The notes: generated by a model from the sequence alone, not told the origin. A DNA stretch of 64,000 nucleotides from Bacillus_P idriensis_A (GCF_050483325.1 NZ_JBCMYF010000032.1:213056-277055); one strand, 5' to 3'. Numbered from the stretch's first letter, positions 1 to 8,326 are shown. Numbers and translations are program-made.

Positions 1-375
1 CTGCTTGCGGTTCGATTGAATCACTTGCTTCCACGCATCGCGGAACTCCGTTACATACTCTTCCACTTCATGAAGAATTTCCAAATCGTTTGATATATTA
101 GCTTCTACTAAACGGCGATTTATATAGTCATACATCGCCATCATCGATTCTGATACAGCAGCTTCAGGATTTAACGTGATCATCAGCTCCTGAATAATCC
201 GCTGTGCTTTTTGAAGATTGAGGTTTTTCTCTTGCGTATTTTTCTGCTGAATTGCCTGGCGTGCCTGCTTAATAAACTTAAGACAGCCATTATAAAGCAT
301 CAGCGTTAATTCGCCCGGTGAAGCTGTACTCACAGAATTTTGCTGATACGCTTGATAAGGGTTGTTAAGTGCCAT
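1..375 (-). CDS. fliS: Flagellar export chaperone FliS (3' end outside window)
   Basis: The reading frame starts at ATG 375 and runs off the left edge of the window, giving 125 residues beginning MALNNPYQAYQQNSVSTASP. The family is usually about 130 residues, so only the last few are missing. FliS binds the C-terminal disordered end of flagellin in the cytoplasm, keeps it from polymerising, and delivers it to the export gate. The NPYQAYQQN start and the ELTLMLYNGCLKFI helix are typical of the family. It lies 16 bases behind fliD and is the third gene of a flaG-fliD-fliS unit driven by a sigma-D-type promoter. Confidence 0.95.
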   Translation of the reverse strand, partial: MALNNPYQAYQQNSVSTASPGELTLMLYNGCLKFIKQARQAIQQKNTQEKNLNLQKAQRIIQELMITLNPEAAVSESMMAMYDYINRRLVEANISNDLEILHEVEEYVTEFRDAWKQVIQSNRKQ

Positions 376-391
376 ATTTATTCCTCCTTTT

Positions 392-2170
392 TTAACCGAA
401 TTGCTGCATAAGATAACTCATTTGTTCATTTGAACGCTGAATCGCTTTTTCCATCGCCGTGAACTGCGCCCAATAGCGGTCTTCCACTTGCGTTAACCTG
501 TCTTCAAACCGATTAATTTGATTGTCAATCGATGAAAGGTTTCTGCCGATTGTAAACTGCTGGCTAGTTGAGCTTGAAGTTCCTGCCTTGGCATTCAGCT
601 TATCCATTGTAGTCTTCAGATTGTCATAGAGATTTGTGATAATCCCTTTTTCACCGCTTGTCGCACCGCTGCTTGTGAATAGCTTCTCCACACCTTCAGG
701 GTTCTCTTCAATCGCTTTTTTCAGCTTCGCTTCATCGATAATCAGCTTGCCGCCTTCACGATAGTTCGAAGTAGTTGAGATACCAATGTTAGACAGATGA
801 GTGAAAGACGAGCCAGATGCGGCTGATAGAGTAGAATAAAAATCTGAACGCATTTGGCTGAGTGCACCCGTTAAGATGGAGTCTTTTCTGAGCAGTCCGC
901 TTTGCGCCTTTTCATCCCATTGTTCCTGCTGTTTATCCGTCAGAGATTCGCGCTCTTCATCCGACAGCGGCTGGTAATCACGGTAGCGTGTTTCATCTGT
1001 TTTACCCTGAATTTTAGCAATGGTTTCATTATATAGAGTCACAAACTTTTTAATGTTGTCGAAGACAGCGTTCGTGTCGTTTGTGATGTTAATGGAAACG
1101 GCAGGGTCTGCTGCTGTGAATGTGTCTTTTAGAGTAAAGGTAACTCCGCTCATTTCAAAGGTGTTCGATGTACGCTCTGTTGAAAGACCATTGATCGTGA
1201 ATTTTGCGTTCTGGCCGCCCGTTTCCGTTCCAGAACCAAATCTCAGCACATTGTTCAAGAAACCGGTAGAAGTAATGATTTCATTGCCAGCTGTATTAAA
1301 GTCACCTGTCTCTTTTCTGGTCAGCGTAATTTTATCTGAAAAAGAATCATATAAAGCGGTAACACCCAGCTGAGATGAGTTTATTTTATTAAAAACGGTA
1401 TTTAAGGAATCTGTTCCCTTGATCAGAAAATTTTCTTTGATTTGCCCTTTGGACGTGTGTGTCTGCATATCAAAAGACATGTAATTGTCTGTACTGTCGA
1501 TTACGTAATCCACTTTTACTGTACTGCCTTTTTTGACAGTCTCTCCGAATGTGAGATTGCCGGCACTGTCTACCTGTACTTCTCCAGCCTGCGGCGTTCC
1601 TGTTACTAGAGTAAACGATTTTCCGTCCACTTTTACGACTGCATCTTTATCAAAGTTTTTAAGAACTTCTCCGCTCTCTAATGTCAGTTTTAAAGAACTT
1701 CCATCGGCAGCAGCAGTAATCGTCTGATTTTTCACCGTCCCTGTCTGCCAGTTGAAATTCTGGTTGGCAAACGAATCTTTGATTTCGTAAAGAGACTTTG
1801 AAGGATCAACCTTTGATCCGGATGCCGAGATGGCACCAGCGTTAACTTTAGTTGCAGCAGTTGCCAGCTGGTCTACCTTCGAAATACTATAAGAAGATGT
1901 ACTAGCAGAACTCGTCGCAGTTGCCGTTACCTTATCGGAGTTCGAGCTGTTCGTTGCCCGTGCACGGTAGTTGCTGGAGAACTTCATATCAAATGTCGCA
2001 TTACGAAATGTAAACAGAAGGCTGTTCATTTCCCGATAGCCGTCCCGCTGCCACTCGAGCGTCTGTTTGCTTTGCTTTAATTTATTTAGCGGCATTCTCT
2101 CTGCTTTCATAAGATCGGCTACAAGCGAATCAATGTCCATCCCGCTTGCTAAACCACCTATTCGAACCAT
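392..2170 (-). CDS. fliD: Flagellar filament cap protein FliD (HAP2)
   Basis: The 592-residue protein has the FliD N-terminal domain (about 1-100, starting MVRIGGLASGMDIDSLVADL) and the FliD C-terminal domain (about 330-585), with coiled ends that insert into the filament tip. It caps the filament and guides folding of flagellin subunits exported through the channel. It is longer than the B. subtilis protein (about 500 residues); the extra length is in the central, surface-exposed D2/D3 region (about 130-330), which is variable in the family. It sits 14 bases after flaG and 16 bases before fliS. Confidence 0.96.
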   Translation of the reverse strand: MVRIGGLASGMDIDSLVADLMKAERMPLNKLKQSKQTLEWQRDGYREMNSLLFTFRNATFDMKFSSNYRARATNSSNSDKVTATATSSASTSSYSISKVDQLATAATKVNAGAISASGSKVDPSKSLYEIKDSFANQNFNWQTGTVKNQTITAAADGSSLKLTLESGEVLKNFDKDAVVKVDGKSFTLVTGTPQAGEVQVDSAGNLTFGETVKKGSTVKVDYVIDSTDNYMSFDMQTHTSKGQIKENFLIKGTDSLNTVFNKINSSQLGVTALYDSFSDKITLTRKETGDFNTAGNEIITSTGFLNNVLRFGSGTETGGQNAKFTINGLSTERTSNTFEMSGVTFTLKDTFTAADPAVSINITNDTNAVFDNIKKFVTLYNETIAKIQGKTDETRYRDYQPLSDEERESLTDKQQEQWDEKAQSGLLRKDSILTGALSQMRSDFYSTLSAASGSSFTHLSNIGISTTSNYREGGKLIIDEAKLKKAIEENPEGVEKLFTSSGATSGEKGIITNLYDNLKTTMDKLNAKAGTSSSTSQQFTIGRNLSSIDNQINRFEDRLTQVEDRYWAQFTAMEKAIQRSNEQMSYLMQQFG

Positions 2171-2184
2171 GCTGAATCACCTCT

Positions 2185-2517
2185 TTAAATTTTCTTATCT
2201 ACAACAAAGCCAAGGAACTCTGTCATAGCTGCATATAAATCGAGCATTTTTTTCGATGGAATTTCTCGTACAATCTCTTTTGTTTGATTATCAACAACTG
2301 TTACGTAATATTCATTTAGCTTTTCATGCAGCTGGAATTGAATATGCGTGTTAGTAGGCTGCAGAAAATCATTCATGCCATTTATCACTTTTTTTAATTC
2401 ATCTTTGGGAAAAACAGGTTTGTATTCTTCTTTATTATGTTCTGGAAGTTTAATAGGTATTGTGTCGATTTCTGAGATGCGCGGACCAGGCTGCGATGAC
2501 ATTTTTTCGATCATCAT
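2185..2517 (-). CDS. flaG: FlaG family flagellar protein
   Basis: This 110-residue protein carries the FlaG domain in its second half (HIQFQLHEKLNEYYVTVVDN followed by a conserved EIVREIPSKK segment). FlaG proteins are small cytoplasmic proteins linked to filament length and assembly; the exact mechanism is not settled. The ATG at 2517 is preceded by a good AAGGAG. It is the first gene of the flaG-fliD-fliS unit, with a sigma-D-type promoter about 35 bases upstream. The B. subtilis counterpart in the same position is yvyC. Confidence 0.9.
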   Translation of the reverse strand: MMIEKMSSQPGPRISEIDTIPIKLPEHNKEEYKPVFPKDELKKVINGMNDFLQPTNTHIQFQLHEKLNEYYVTVVDNQTKEIVREIPSKKMLDLYAAMTEFLGFVVDKKI

Positions 2518-2551
2518 GGTGGGTCGCTCCTTGGATTTTATTCTATTTGTA

Positions 2552-2577
2552 ATATCGGATGTTTTAAGAATTTTTTA
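2552..2577 (-). promoter_or_regulatory. Sigma-D-type promoter of flaG-fliD-fliS
   Basis: On the minus strand the sequence reads TAAA (2574-2577), a 14-base spacer, then TCCGATAT (2552-2559). The sigma-D consensus is TAAA-N15-GCCGATAT, so only one base of the -10 differs and the spacer is one short. Position, 35 bases before the flaG start, fits. Confidence 0.7.
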
Positions 2578-2617
2578 CACTTTATATCAAAACATTTTAT
2601 TTTTGTTGGAAAGCAAG

Positions 2618-2665
2618 ACATAAAAATAGAACTACTATCTCTTCTTAGCAGTTCTTAATTTTTTT
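2618..2665. terminator. Hairpin with T tracts on both sides, between hag and flaG
   Basis: An imperfect inverted repeat (AGAACTACT with AGCAGTTCT) is flanked by A/T runs, so it could end transcription in either direction. It lies downstream of hag and upstream of the flaG promoter. Confidence 0.4.
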
Positions 2666-2721
2666 ATTTATTTTGATTTTAATATTCAGGAAAACTGATT
2701 TTGTATTGCACACATCTATTA

Positions 2722-2752
2722 ATGAAAGAGGAACCCTCATTACTAGGGTTCC
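2722..2752 (-). terminator. Terminator of hag
   Basis: On the minus strand GGAACCCT pairs with AGGGTTCC (2730-2752) about 20 bases after the hag stop, followed by a moderately T-rich stretch. Confidence 0.65.
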
Positions 2753-2770
2753 ATGTATAAAATACCTGTA

Positions 2771-3595
2771 TTAACGTAATAATTGTAAAACGCCTTGAGG
2801 AGCCTGGTTGGCTTGAGCTAGCATAGCTTGAGAAGCTTGAGCAAGGATAGAGTTCTTAGTTTGCTCCATCATAGTTTTAGCCATGTCTGTATCTCTGATA
2901 CGAGACTCAGCTGCAGTTAAGTTTTCAGATGTAGTTCCAAGATTATTGATGGTATGTTCTAAACGGTTTTGAACAGCTCCTAAGTTAGAACGGTTTTCAG
3001 AAACAGTGTTAATAGCATCTTGGATTTTTGTTAAATTAGCTTTTGCAGTTGCGTTAGTTCCATCTAATGCTACAAGCCCAGCAGCAGTATCTACTCCTAA
3101 TGTTGCTGCTTTGTTATCAGTCAAAGTAAGAGTGATCGTTTCGTCAGCATTTGCACCTACTTGAAATACAACATCACTTGTACCATCAAGTAATGATTTC
3201 GTATTAAATTTTGTTTGTGTAGCAACATTATCGATTTGGGCAGATAATTCTACTAGTTCAGCTTGAATTTTATCAGAATCATCTGTAGTTAGTGTTTCGT
3301 TTGCAGCTTGAGTAGTTAACTCTGCCATACGTTGTAGCATAGCATGTGTTTCGTTTAATGCACCTTCAGCTGTTTGAATTAAAGAAATACCATCTTGAGC
3401 GTTACGAGATGCTTGATCTAATCCACGTACTTGGTTACGCATCTTTTCTGAAATTGCAAGACCTGCCGCATCATCTGCAGAACGGTTAATTTTCATTCCT
3501 GATGACAACTTCTCCATTGACTTAGCTTGTGCATTGTTTGCATTTCCAAGCTGACGGTAAGTGTTCATTGCTGAAATATTATGATTAATTCTCAT
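2771..3595 (-). CDS. hag: Flagellin
   Basis: The major filament subunit, 274 residues when started at ATG 3595, which has a strong AGGAGG; an upstream in-frame start would add 24 unrelated residues. The N-terminal D0/D1 half (MRINHNISAMNTYRQLG, then SADDAAGLAISEKMRNQVRG) and the C-terminal half ending in NQAPQGVLQLLR are strongly conserved, joined by a short central region. That makes it a compact flagellin, about 30 residues shorter than B. subtilis Hag. It is monocistronic, with a sigma-D-type promoter, a leader with two CsrA-type hairpins, and its own terminator. Expression is therefore expected to depend on FlgM/sigma-D and on the CsrA-FliW switch encoded just upstream. Confidence 0.98.
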   Translation of the reverse strand: MRINHNISAMNTYRQLGNANNAQAKSMEKLSSGMKINRSADDAAGLAISEKMRNQVRGLDQASRNAQDGISLIQTAEGALNETHAMLQRMAELTTQAANETLTTDDSDKIQAELVELSAQIDNVATQTKFNTKSLLDGTSDVVFQVGANADETITLTLTDNKAATLGVDTAAGLVALDGTNATAKANLTKIQDAINTVSENRSNLGAVQNRLEHTINNLGTTSENLTAAESRIRDTDMAKTMMEQTKNSILAQASQAMLAQANQAPQGVLQLLR

Positions 3596-3601
3596 TTTAA
3601 A

Positions 3602-3617
3602 ATTTCCTCCTTGAAAT
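3602..3617 (-). promoter_or_regulatory. CsrA-type site 2: hairpin enclosing the hag ribosome binding site
   Basis: On the transcript ATTTC and GAAAT can pair around the loop AAGGAG, so the Shine-Dalgarno sequence itself is the GGA of a CsrA site. Binding here would block ribosome entry on hag, as shown for the B. subtilis hag leader. Confidence 0.7.
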
Positions 3618-3630
3618 AAGTGTAGTAATC

Positions 3631-3642
3631 CACATCCATGTG
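3631..3642 (-). promoter_or_regulatory. CsrA-type site 1 in the hag leader
   Basis: The transcript reads CACATGGATGTG, in which CACA pairs with TGTG and GGA sits in the loop. It is close to the CsrA consensus (RUACARGGAUGU) and lies about 20 bases before the second site, the spacing expected for one CsrA dimer bridging both. Confidence 0.7.
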
Positions 3643-3705
3643 AATTCTTATATACTAGCAGTCGCAACGGTCGGCCGCCTGTTGGTTCTGCTTGTTACAC
3701 TTCTT

Positions 3706-3732
3706 ATATCGACATGTTCTGGAGTTGTTTTA
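3706..3732 (-). promoter_or_regulatory. Sigma-D-type promoter of hag
   Basis: TAAA (3729-3732), an exact 15-base spacer, and GTCGATAT (3706-3713) on the minus strand match the sigma-D consensus at 11 of 12 positions. The resulting leader is about 100 bases long and contains both CsrA-type hairpins. Confidence 0.85.
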
Positions 3733-3750
3733 TAGCATTTAGAAAATTTC

Positions 3751-3786
3751 ATAAAAAAACCTTAAGCGAATGTGCTTAAGGTTTTC
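3751..3786 (-). terminator. Terminator of the fliW-csrA unit
   Basis: AAACCTTAAGC pairs with GCTTAAGGTTT and is followed by a T run on the minus strand. The hairpin overlaps the last codons of csrA and separates it from the hag promoter. Confidence 0.85.
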
Positions 3787-4000
3787 TGTTCTTCAATTGA
3801 GCAAGCATATCTAAAGATACTTCTGCTGCTTTGTTATTTTCTTCTTGAATGGAGAGGTAGATTTCTTTTCTATGAATATCTACATTTTTAGGAGCGTTAA
3901 TACCGATTTTGACTTGATCGCCAGCGATAGATATCACTGAAAGTTCAATATCATCGCCAATTTGAATGGCTTCTCCCGTTTTTCTGGTTAAGACAAGCAT
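3776..4000 (-). CDS. csrA: Carbon storage regulator CsrA, translational repressor of flagellin
   Basis: The protein is 74 residues, the usual CsrA length, starting MLVLTRKTGEAIQIGDDIEL at ATG 4000. CsrA dimers bind GGA motifs in hairpin loops; in Bacillus the main target is the hag leader, and FliW relieves repression by binding CsrA. The start codon overlaps the fliW stop by one base (TAATG), so translation is probably coupled and the two partners are made in a fixed ratio. Two matching target hairpins are present in the adjacent hag leader. Confidence 0.97.
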   Translation of the reverse strand: MLVLTRKTGEAIQIGDDIELSVISIAGDQVKIGINAPKNVDIHRKEIYLSIQEENNKAAEVSLDMLAQLKNRKP

Positions 4001-4428
4001 TATGCTCCCTCCCATAAACGGTGTTTGGTTGTGTACTCCGGCTGGTTTAGGATGAGCTGCTTGCCCAATTTTTTGCCTTTATTTAAGATCAGCGGACCTT
4101 GTAAATTTGCCGTTGAGTTCGTAAACGGATCACTCACTGTTAAAATCACAAACACTTCGACATCATTTGGAGATTCTATCATTAGTAATTCTTTTGTTGA
4201 TTCATCCAAATCAAATTCATAGTCTTTGAAAAAGACAAAAGGGCTCGTTACGACAAATGCTGTGTTTTGGGATTGAACGGATTGCAGAATAAAGAATGAC
4301 GAGTCATCTTCAAGCGGAAGCATGATAAAGTGCTTCTCTTCAATAAATCCTGGAATCCCATGTTCAAAGGTGATCTTTTGGGCTTCATCAATTGTTGCTT
4401 CCCCATGATATTTCGTTTGAATTAACAT
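4000..4428 (-). CDS. fliW: Flagellar assembly factor FliW, CsrA antagonist
   Basis: This 142-residue protein has the FliW pattern throughout (MLIQTKYHGEATIDEAQKI, then FEHGIPGFIEEKHF). FliW binds either flagellin or CsrA: when flagellin leaves through the export gate, freed FliW sequesters CsrA and allows hag translation. It lies between yviE and csrA, with its stop codon overlapping the csrA start. Conservation of length and of the GIPGF motif makes the call secure. Confidence 0.96.
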   Translation of the reverse strand: MLIQTKYHGEATIDEAQKITFEHGIPGFIEEKHFIMLPLEDDSSFFILQSVQSQNTAFVVTSPFVFFKDYEFDLDESTKELLMIESPNDVEVFVILTVSDPFTNSTANLQGPLILNKGKKLGKQLILNQPEYTTKHRLWEGA

Positions 4429-4454
4429 GCTTCACATTCCTTTTTTTGAGTCTA

Positions 4455-5024
4455 TTAAATCTTTCTGTCGATTGAAACGAAGTCTATCTTCAGCTGGTTT
4501 TTTTCAGCAAGTTCCACTTTGACCTCTCCAGCTTGATACTCCATGATCGGCTTGTTGATTTTGCTCTCAATGATCGGAGCATTTCTTTGTACATCGATTT
4601 TCACTTCAGCAGGCTGATAGTCGAGCTTGACGCTAAAATGTGATGGAAGAAAGCCAATGTTAAATTGCTTGATTTCGCGTTCGCTGTTTTTTTTCGCCTG
4701 AGCCGTAAGAGGCTTGCCGCCATTTTCAATTCTCATTTGTTCGTCGCCTTGCTGGATTCGTCTTGCAATACCGGAGAGAACATCTTGATGACCTTGATCT
4801 GCCGCTTCAGCTATCCGCTTAGAAATATGCTTTAAATCAACATCTTCTCTGGCTTTTGTCTGATCGATTGTTAGCTTACCTGGTGTAGTTTGAATGGATA
4901 GCTCTGCTTTAGGCTGCTGGATGGACAGGTCCGCTTTGGGCTGCTGAATATCAAGTGAAGCATTGACCGTTTCTAAACCTAGTTTAGCAAACCGGCTTTC
5001 CAGTCTTATTTGAGGAATGTTCAT
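4455..5024 (-). CDS. yviE: YviE-like protein (DUF6470 family)
   Basis: A 189-residue protein with no enzyme motif. Its first 60 residues contain a short imperfect repeat built on (D/E)LSIQQPKA. The same position between flgL and fliW is held by yviE in B. subtilis, whose function is not established. ATG 5024 has a good AGGAGG six bases upstream. A hairpin overlapping the flgL stop codon lies just before it and may lower read-through into yviE-fliW-csrA. Confidence 0.85.
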   Translation of the reverse strand: MNIPQIRLESRFAKLGLETVNASLDIQQPKADLSIQQPKAELSIQTTPGKLTIDQTKAREDVDLKHISKRIAEAADQGHQDVLSGIARRIQQGDEQMRIENGGKPLTAQAKKNSEREIKQFNIGFLPSHFSVKLDYQPAEVKIDVQRNAPIIESKINKPIMEYQAGEVKVELAEKNQLKIDFVSIDRKI

Positions 5025-5038
5025 GTTTGTCCTCCTAG

Positions 5039-5068
5039 TAAAAAAGCTATCTTATAAAAAGATAGCTT
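5039..5068 (-). terminator. Intercistronic terminator-like hairpin between flgL and yviE
   Basis: AAGCTATCTT pairs with AAGATAGCTT (10 bp) followed by T6 on the minus strand. The hairpin overlaps the flgL stop codon and lies 15 bases from the yviE start, so it would act as a partial terminator inside the operon. Confidence 0.6.
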
Positions 5069-5948
5069 ATCTTAAAAAGTCCATTAATGTTGGCTGTATG
5101 ATTCTTGCGCCGACCGATAAGGCAGCGCGGTGGATGCTTTCTTGTGCCGTCATATCCATGATGACCTTCTCTAAATCTGCATCTTCATTTTCAGAAAGGA
5201 TGCGCGTGGAGACAATTTCTTGTTTGCCTACTCGATCTTCGATTAGCTCTAAGCGGTTGTACCTCGCTCCAAGCTCTGCACGTTCTGCTGACATTAAGTC
5301 CATTTTTCCGTCAAGATCAGAAAGTAATCCGTCTAGTCCGGAGGCATCACCTGAACTTAACGCCTTTTCTATTGAGCCCATCACTGCAAATAAATCCTCG
5401 CTGAAAACATTGTCGGAATTAATATTCGCTTTCAATTGAACACCTTTAGAAACCTCAATTTCAAAGGGTGATTTATCAATATTTACCGTTACTGTTCCAT
5501 CTGCATTCAAAGTAACAGGTGCCTTTTTCGTTTCAGTCCCATTAAAAATATAATTCCCTGCCACCTGCGTATTCGCAGAACCGACTAAATCTTCTTTCAG
5601 CTGTTTAATCTCGGCACCGATTGCTTTTAAATCTTCAGGTCCGTTCGTGCCGTTACTGGCTTGAACCATCAGTTCACGCACGCGCTGCAAAACTTGTGTT
5701 CCTTGTTCAATCCCGGCCTCTGAGTTTTCCATCCACTGATAGGTCTCAGAAATATTGCGCTGGTATTGTTCGACTTCGGTTAAGTTTGTGCGATAGTGCA
5801 TTCCCTTCATGGCTACCACCGGATCATCTGAAGGACGGTTGATTTTTTTGCCGGTTGCGAGCTGATCCTGGTAGGTGCCCATTTTTTCATAGCTTTTACT
5901 TAAATTGCGGAGTGAGTTGCCTGCTAGCATGCTTTGGGTTACGCGCAT
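5067..5948 (-). CDS. flgL: Hook-filament junction protein FlgL (HAP3)
   Basis: The 293-residue protein has flagellin-like N- and C-termini (MRVTQSMLAGNSLRNLSKSY; ESIHRAALSVGARIIQPTLM) and forms the second junction layer between hook and filament. Length is close to the B. subtilis protein (298). It starts 10 bases after flgK and belongs to the flgM-flgN-flgK-flgL series. A terminator-like hairpin overlaps its stop codon. Confidence 0.96.
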   Translation of the reverse strand: MRVTQSMLAGNSLRNLSKSYEKMGTYQDQLATGKKINRPSDDPVVAMKGMHYRTNLTEVEQYQRNISETYQWMENSEAGIEQGTQVLQRVRELMVQASNGTNGPEDLKAIGAEIKQLKEDLVGSANTQVAGNYIFNGTETKKAPVTLNADGTVTVNIDKSPFEIEVSKGVQLKANINSDNVFSEDLFAVMGSIEKALSSGDASGLDGLLSDLDGKMDLMSAERAELGARYNRLELIEDRVGKQEIVSTRILSENEDADLEKVIMDMTAQESIHRAALSVGARIIQPTLMDFLR

Positions 5949-5958
5949 GACTGTTCAC

Positions 5959-7479
5959 CTACCTTCTTAGTCCGTTAATAATGGTATCGAGCATTTCATC
6001 CTGCAGTGAGATCATTTTGGCTGAAGCATTGTATGCGTGCTGGAATTGGATCATGTTTGTCATTTCTTCATCCAGTGAGACAGCGCTGACTGACTGGCGG
6101 CGCTGGTCGACTGCTGAACGGAGCACATCGCTGTTGCTGACTAAGCGGTTTGCTTCCTGTGCATCAACGGCCATGCCTCCAATTAAGCTTTCATAAAAAT
6201 CCTGGATCGTTGTCGTTTTGCCTCCGATTGAGAAGGTCTGATTCTTCACTTCTGCAAGTGCAAGCGCATTTTTGCCATCACCGATGTTGCCATTTGAAGA
6301 AGCTGCAATGTTATCAGTTGAGTCAATGATAGACTGATGAAGGGTTAACAAAGATGCTGCGTCTTTTGGCGGATCTGTCATGTTAGTAAAATCAAAAAAC
6401 GGTGTACTGCTTGCCCCGCCTTCCTCAATTCTCTTGATGCTGTATCCTGCCTCCTGAACTTTGTTCACTTCAGTTGCAAAGCTGTAAGCCAGCTGATCAA
6501 GCTGTCCAAGCATTTCCGGATACAGCCCGGCTGCTTCTCCGTCAAGATTGTATCCGTACGAATCGATTAGACTGCGGATTTCTCCAACACTGCCAAAATC
6601 TTTTACATCTATTTTATTTGACCCGATAGAAACTGAGTCTGCTAGTCCATTATCAGAAGAAAAGTCAATGCTGATTTCATTGACGGCTTTACTTTTACCA
6701 TCAACTAAAGTTCCAAGAGATTTACCACTCGAATCCATGATTTCAATGGTGACAGAGCCTTCTGCTATAGAAAGCGAGTTCCCGCCGCTTTTTTCGTTCG
6801 AAATTTTAATGTTCGCAAGACCTGATAACTGATCAAGCAGGCGATCGCGTTCATCGTATAGATCGTTCGCCAGGTAGCCATGCGGTTCTATCTCAGAAAT
6901 TTGTTTATTGATGCTGTTAATTTGCTTTGCCAGTGAATTGATTTCTTTTGTCGATACTTCTAATTCACTTTTCAATTCTCCCTGTACAGCTTTAAGAGAA
7001 GTTGATAAGTATTTGAACGTTTCTGCCACTGCAGCCCCGCGTTCGCGGACAACCGCACGCGCCCCTGCATTTGTAGGATTCAACGCAAGGTCCTGCATCG
7101 ACTGCCAGAAGCGGTCAAAGCTTTTGGAAAGACCCGTTTCCGATGGCTCGTTCATGATCTCTTCCATTTTCAAAAGAGAATCGGCACGAGAATCCCAGTA
7201 GCCTACTTTGTTATTTTCATAGCGGAATTGTGTATCGAGAAAGCTGTCTCTCACCCGCTCAATGGTTCCCGCTTCAACACCCGTGCCAATTTGACCCGGA
7301 AACTCAGGTCGGTTCATGGATGGTGCAGGATATGGCTCTGTCTGCACAAAATTAACACGCTGTCGTGTGTAGCCTGGCGTGTTGGCGTTTGCAATATTAT
7401 GTCCAGTTGTATTTAAGGCGCTTTGCTGTGTAAACATACCTCTTTTTGCGATTTCAAGACCTGAAAAAGTCGAGCGCAA
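5959..7479 (-). CDS. flgK: Hook-associated protein FlgK (HAP1)
   Basis: The 506-residue protein opens with STFSGLEIAKRGMFTQQSAL and GHNIANANTPGYTRQRV, the flagellar rod/hook N-terminal signature, and ends with the matching C-terminal helix (FQHAYNASAKMISLQDEMLD). It is the first junction layer on the hook. The start is a TTG at 7479 placed eight bases after GGAGG; an ATG nearer the SD is out of frame. FlgN, encoded 18 bases upstream, is its export chaperone. Confidence 0.96.
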   Translation of the reverse strand: MRSTFSGLEIAKRGMFTQQSALNTTGHNIANANTPGYTRQRVNFVQTEPYPAPSMNRPEFPGQIGTGVEAGTIERVRDSFLDTQFRYENNKVGYWDSRADSLLKMEEIMNEPSETGLSKSFDRFWQSMQDLALNPTNAGARAVVRERGAAVAETFKYLSTSLKAVQGELKSELEVSTKEINSLAKQINSINKQISEIEPHGYLANDLYDERDRLLDQLSGLANIKISNEKSGGNSLSIAEGSVTIEIMDSSGKSLGTLVDGKSKAVNEISIDFSSDNGLADSVSIGSNKIDVKDFGSVGEIRSLIDSYGYNLDGEAAGLYPEMLGQLDQLAYSFATEVNKVQEAGYSIKRIEEGGASSTPFFDFTNMTDPPKDAASLLTLHQSIIDSTDNIAASSNGNIGDGKNALALAEVKNQTFSIGGKTTTIQDFYESLIGGMAVDAQEANRLVSNSDVLRSAVDQRRQSVSAVSLDEEMTNMIQFQHAYNASAKMISLQDEMLDTIINGLRR

Positions 7480-7497
7480 GGTTCATTCCTCCGAGCA

Positions 7498-7977
7498 TTA
7501 GGCTTTTGAATCAAATAAAGATCTTCGTTTTGGTACTGAAGCCGTTCCGCCCGGAGGCTTATAGGCTGGAGATTGTTCCTTCGGCATCAGCATGTCCAAA
7601 GAGATTGAGACAAACTGCAGGGCCTGGATGGTCAGCTGCTGATTCAGCTTGTTCGCGTTCTTCAGCTTCTCCATAACTTCTGTTAATGACTGAAAAAGAC
7701 CTGAAAATTTTTCTTTGTCTGCTCCCTCTGCTTTTTCAATGCAGGCTGATAAAGTTAAATCATTTTCACGTTTTAAATAAGCCGAAGCAAGGGCGATCCG
7801 TTCATTTTCCACTTGCCTGATGGCCTGTACATAGATTTGTTCCTGCTTGAGTGTTTGCTGCAACACAGTCAGGTCTTCTGTCTTCAGGGCTTCTGTTTTC
7901 GTTTGAGCTAATTGATACAGCTGCTGATTCAGCCCGAGCAGCTTTTCAAGTTTTAGAATTAATGAATGTGCTGACAC
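7498..7977 (-). CDS. flgN: FlgN-type chaperone for FlgK and FlgL
   Basis: A 159-residue, largely helical protein of the FlgN family (called YvyG in B. subtilis, 160 residues). FlgN binds the C-termini of FlgK and FlgL in the cytoplasm and brings them to the export machine. Long heptad-like helices cover residues 1-130, with a proline-rich tail after that. The start is GTG 7977 with GGGAGG upstream; it follows flgM by 17 bases. Confidence 0.9.
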   Translation of the reverse strand: MSAHSLILKLEKLLGLNQQLYQLAQTKTEALKTEDLTVLQQTLKQEQIYVQAIRQVENERIALASAYLKRENDLTLSACIEKAEGADKEKFSGLFQSLTEVMEKLKNANKLNQQLTIQALQFVSISLDMLMPKEQSPAYKPPGGTASVPKRRSLFDSKA

Positions 7978-7994
7978 TGCAAGTCCTCCCGAAT

Positions 7995-8255
7995 CTACTT
8001 TTGATAGTGTTTAATCACGCTGCTCGCGATAGCTTTTGGATCAATCGTATAGGTGCCTGTTTCCACCTGTTTTTTTATGGCAGCTACTTTTTCCTGTCTT
8101 GCCTGATCAATGGCATTTTGCTGCTGAAGCTCTTTAGCCTGTGTTGAGATTTCAACTTTATCCTGCTTTTTTGCCGGCTGCGCTGCTTCCTGCTGCTTTT
8201 CTGTATTTCGTTTATAAGGGTTTATCCCTGCTGAGTTTAAGTGATTGATCTTCAT
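7995..8255 (-). CDS. flgM: Anti-sigma-D factor FlgM
   Basis: The 86-residue protein starts MKINHLNSAGINPYKRN and contains the FlgM core (KKQDKVEISTQAKELQQQNA). FlgM holds sigma-D inactive until the hook-basal body is complete. The ATG has an AGGAGG upstream and is preceded by a sigma-D-type promoter, so FlgM feeds back on its own synthesis while also being read through from the comF genes upstream. Confidence 0.95.
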   Translation of the reverse strand: MKINHLNSAGINPYKRNTEKQQEAAQPAKKQDKVEISTQAKELQQQNAIDQARQEKVAAIKKQVETGTYTIDPKAIASSVIKHYQK

Positions 8256-8294
8256 CCCTTTTCCTCCATTCTTTCGTTCTTCACGTTACTGTTT

Positions 8295-8321
8295 ATATCG
8301 GCTGAAAAAAGTCGTTGTTAA
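8295..8321 (-). promoter_or_regulatory. Sigma-D-type promoter of flgM-flgN-flgK-flgL
   Basis: The minus strand contains a perfect sigma-D -10 (GCCGATAT, 8295-8302) and, after 15 bases, TTAA (8318-8321) in place of TAAA. It overlaps the sequence just after the yvyF stop and lies 40 bases before flgM. Confidence 0.75.
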
Positions 8322-8326
8322 TATAT

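Noticed and set aside
1020..1373. 117-codon plus-strand frame opposite fliD
   Set aside because: Antisense shadow of a well-supported gene, no start signals or family resemblance.
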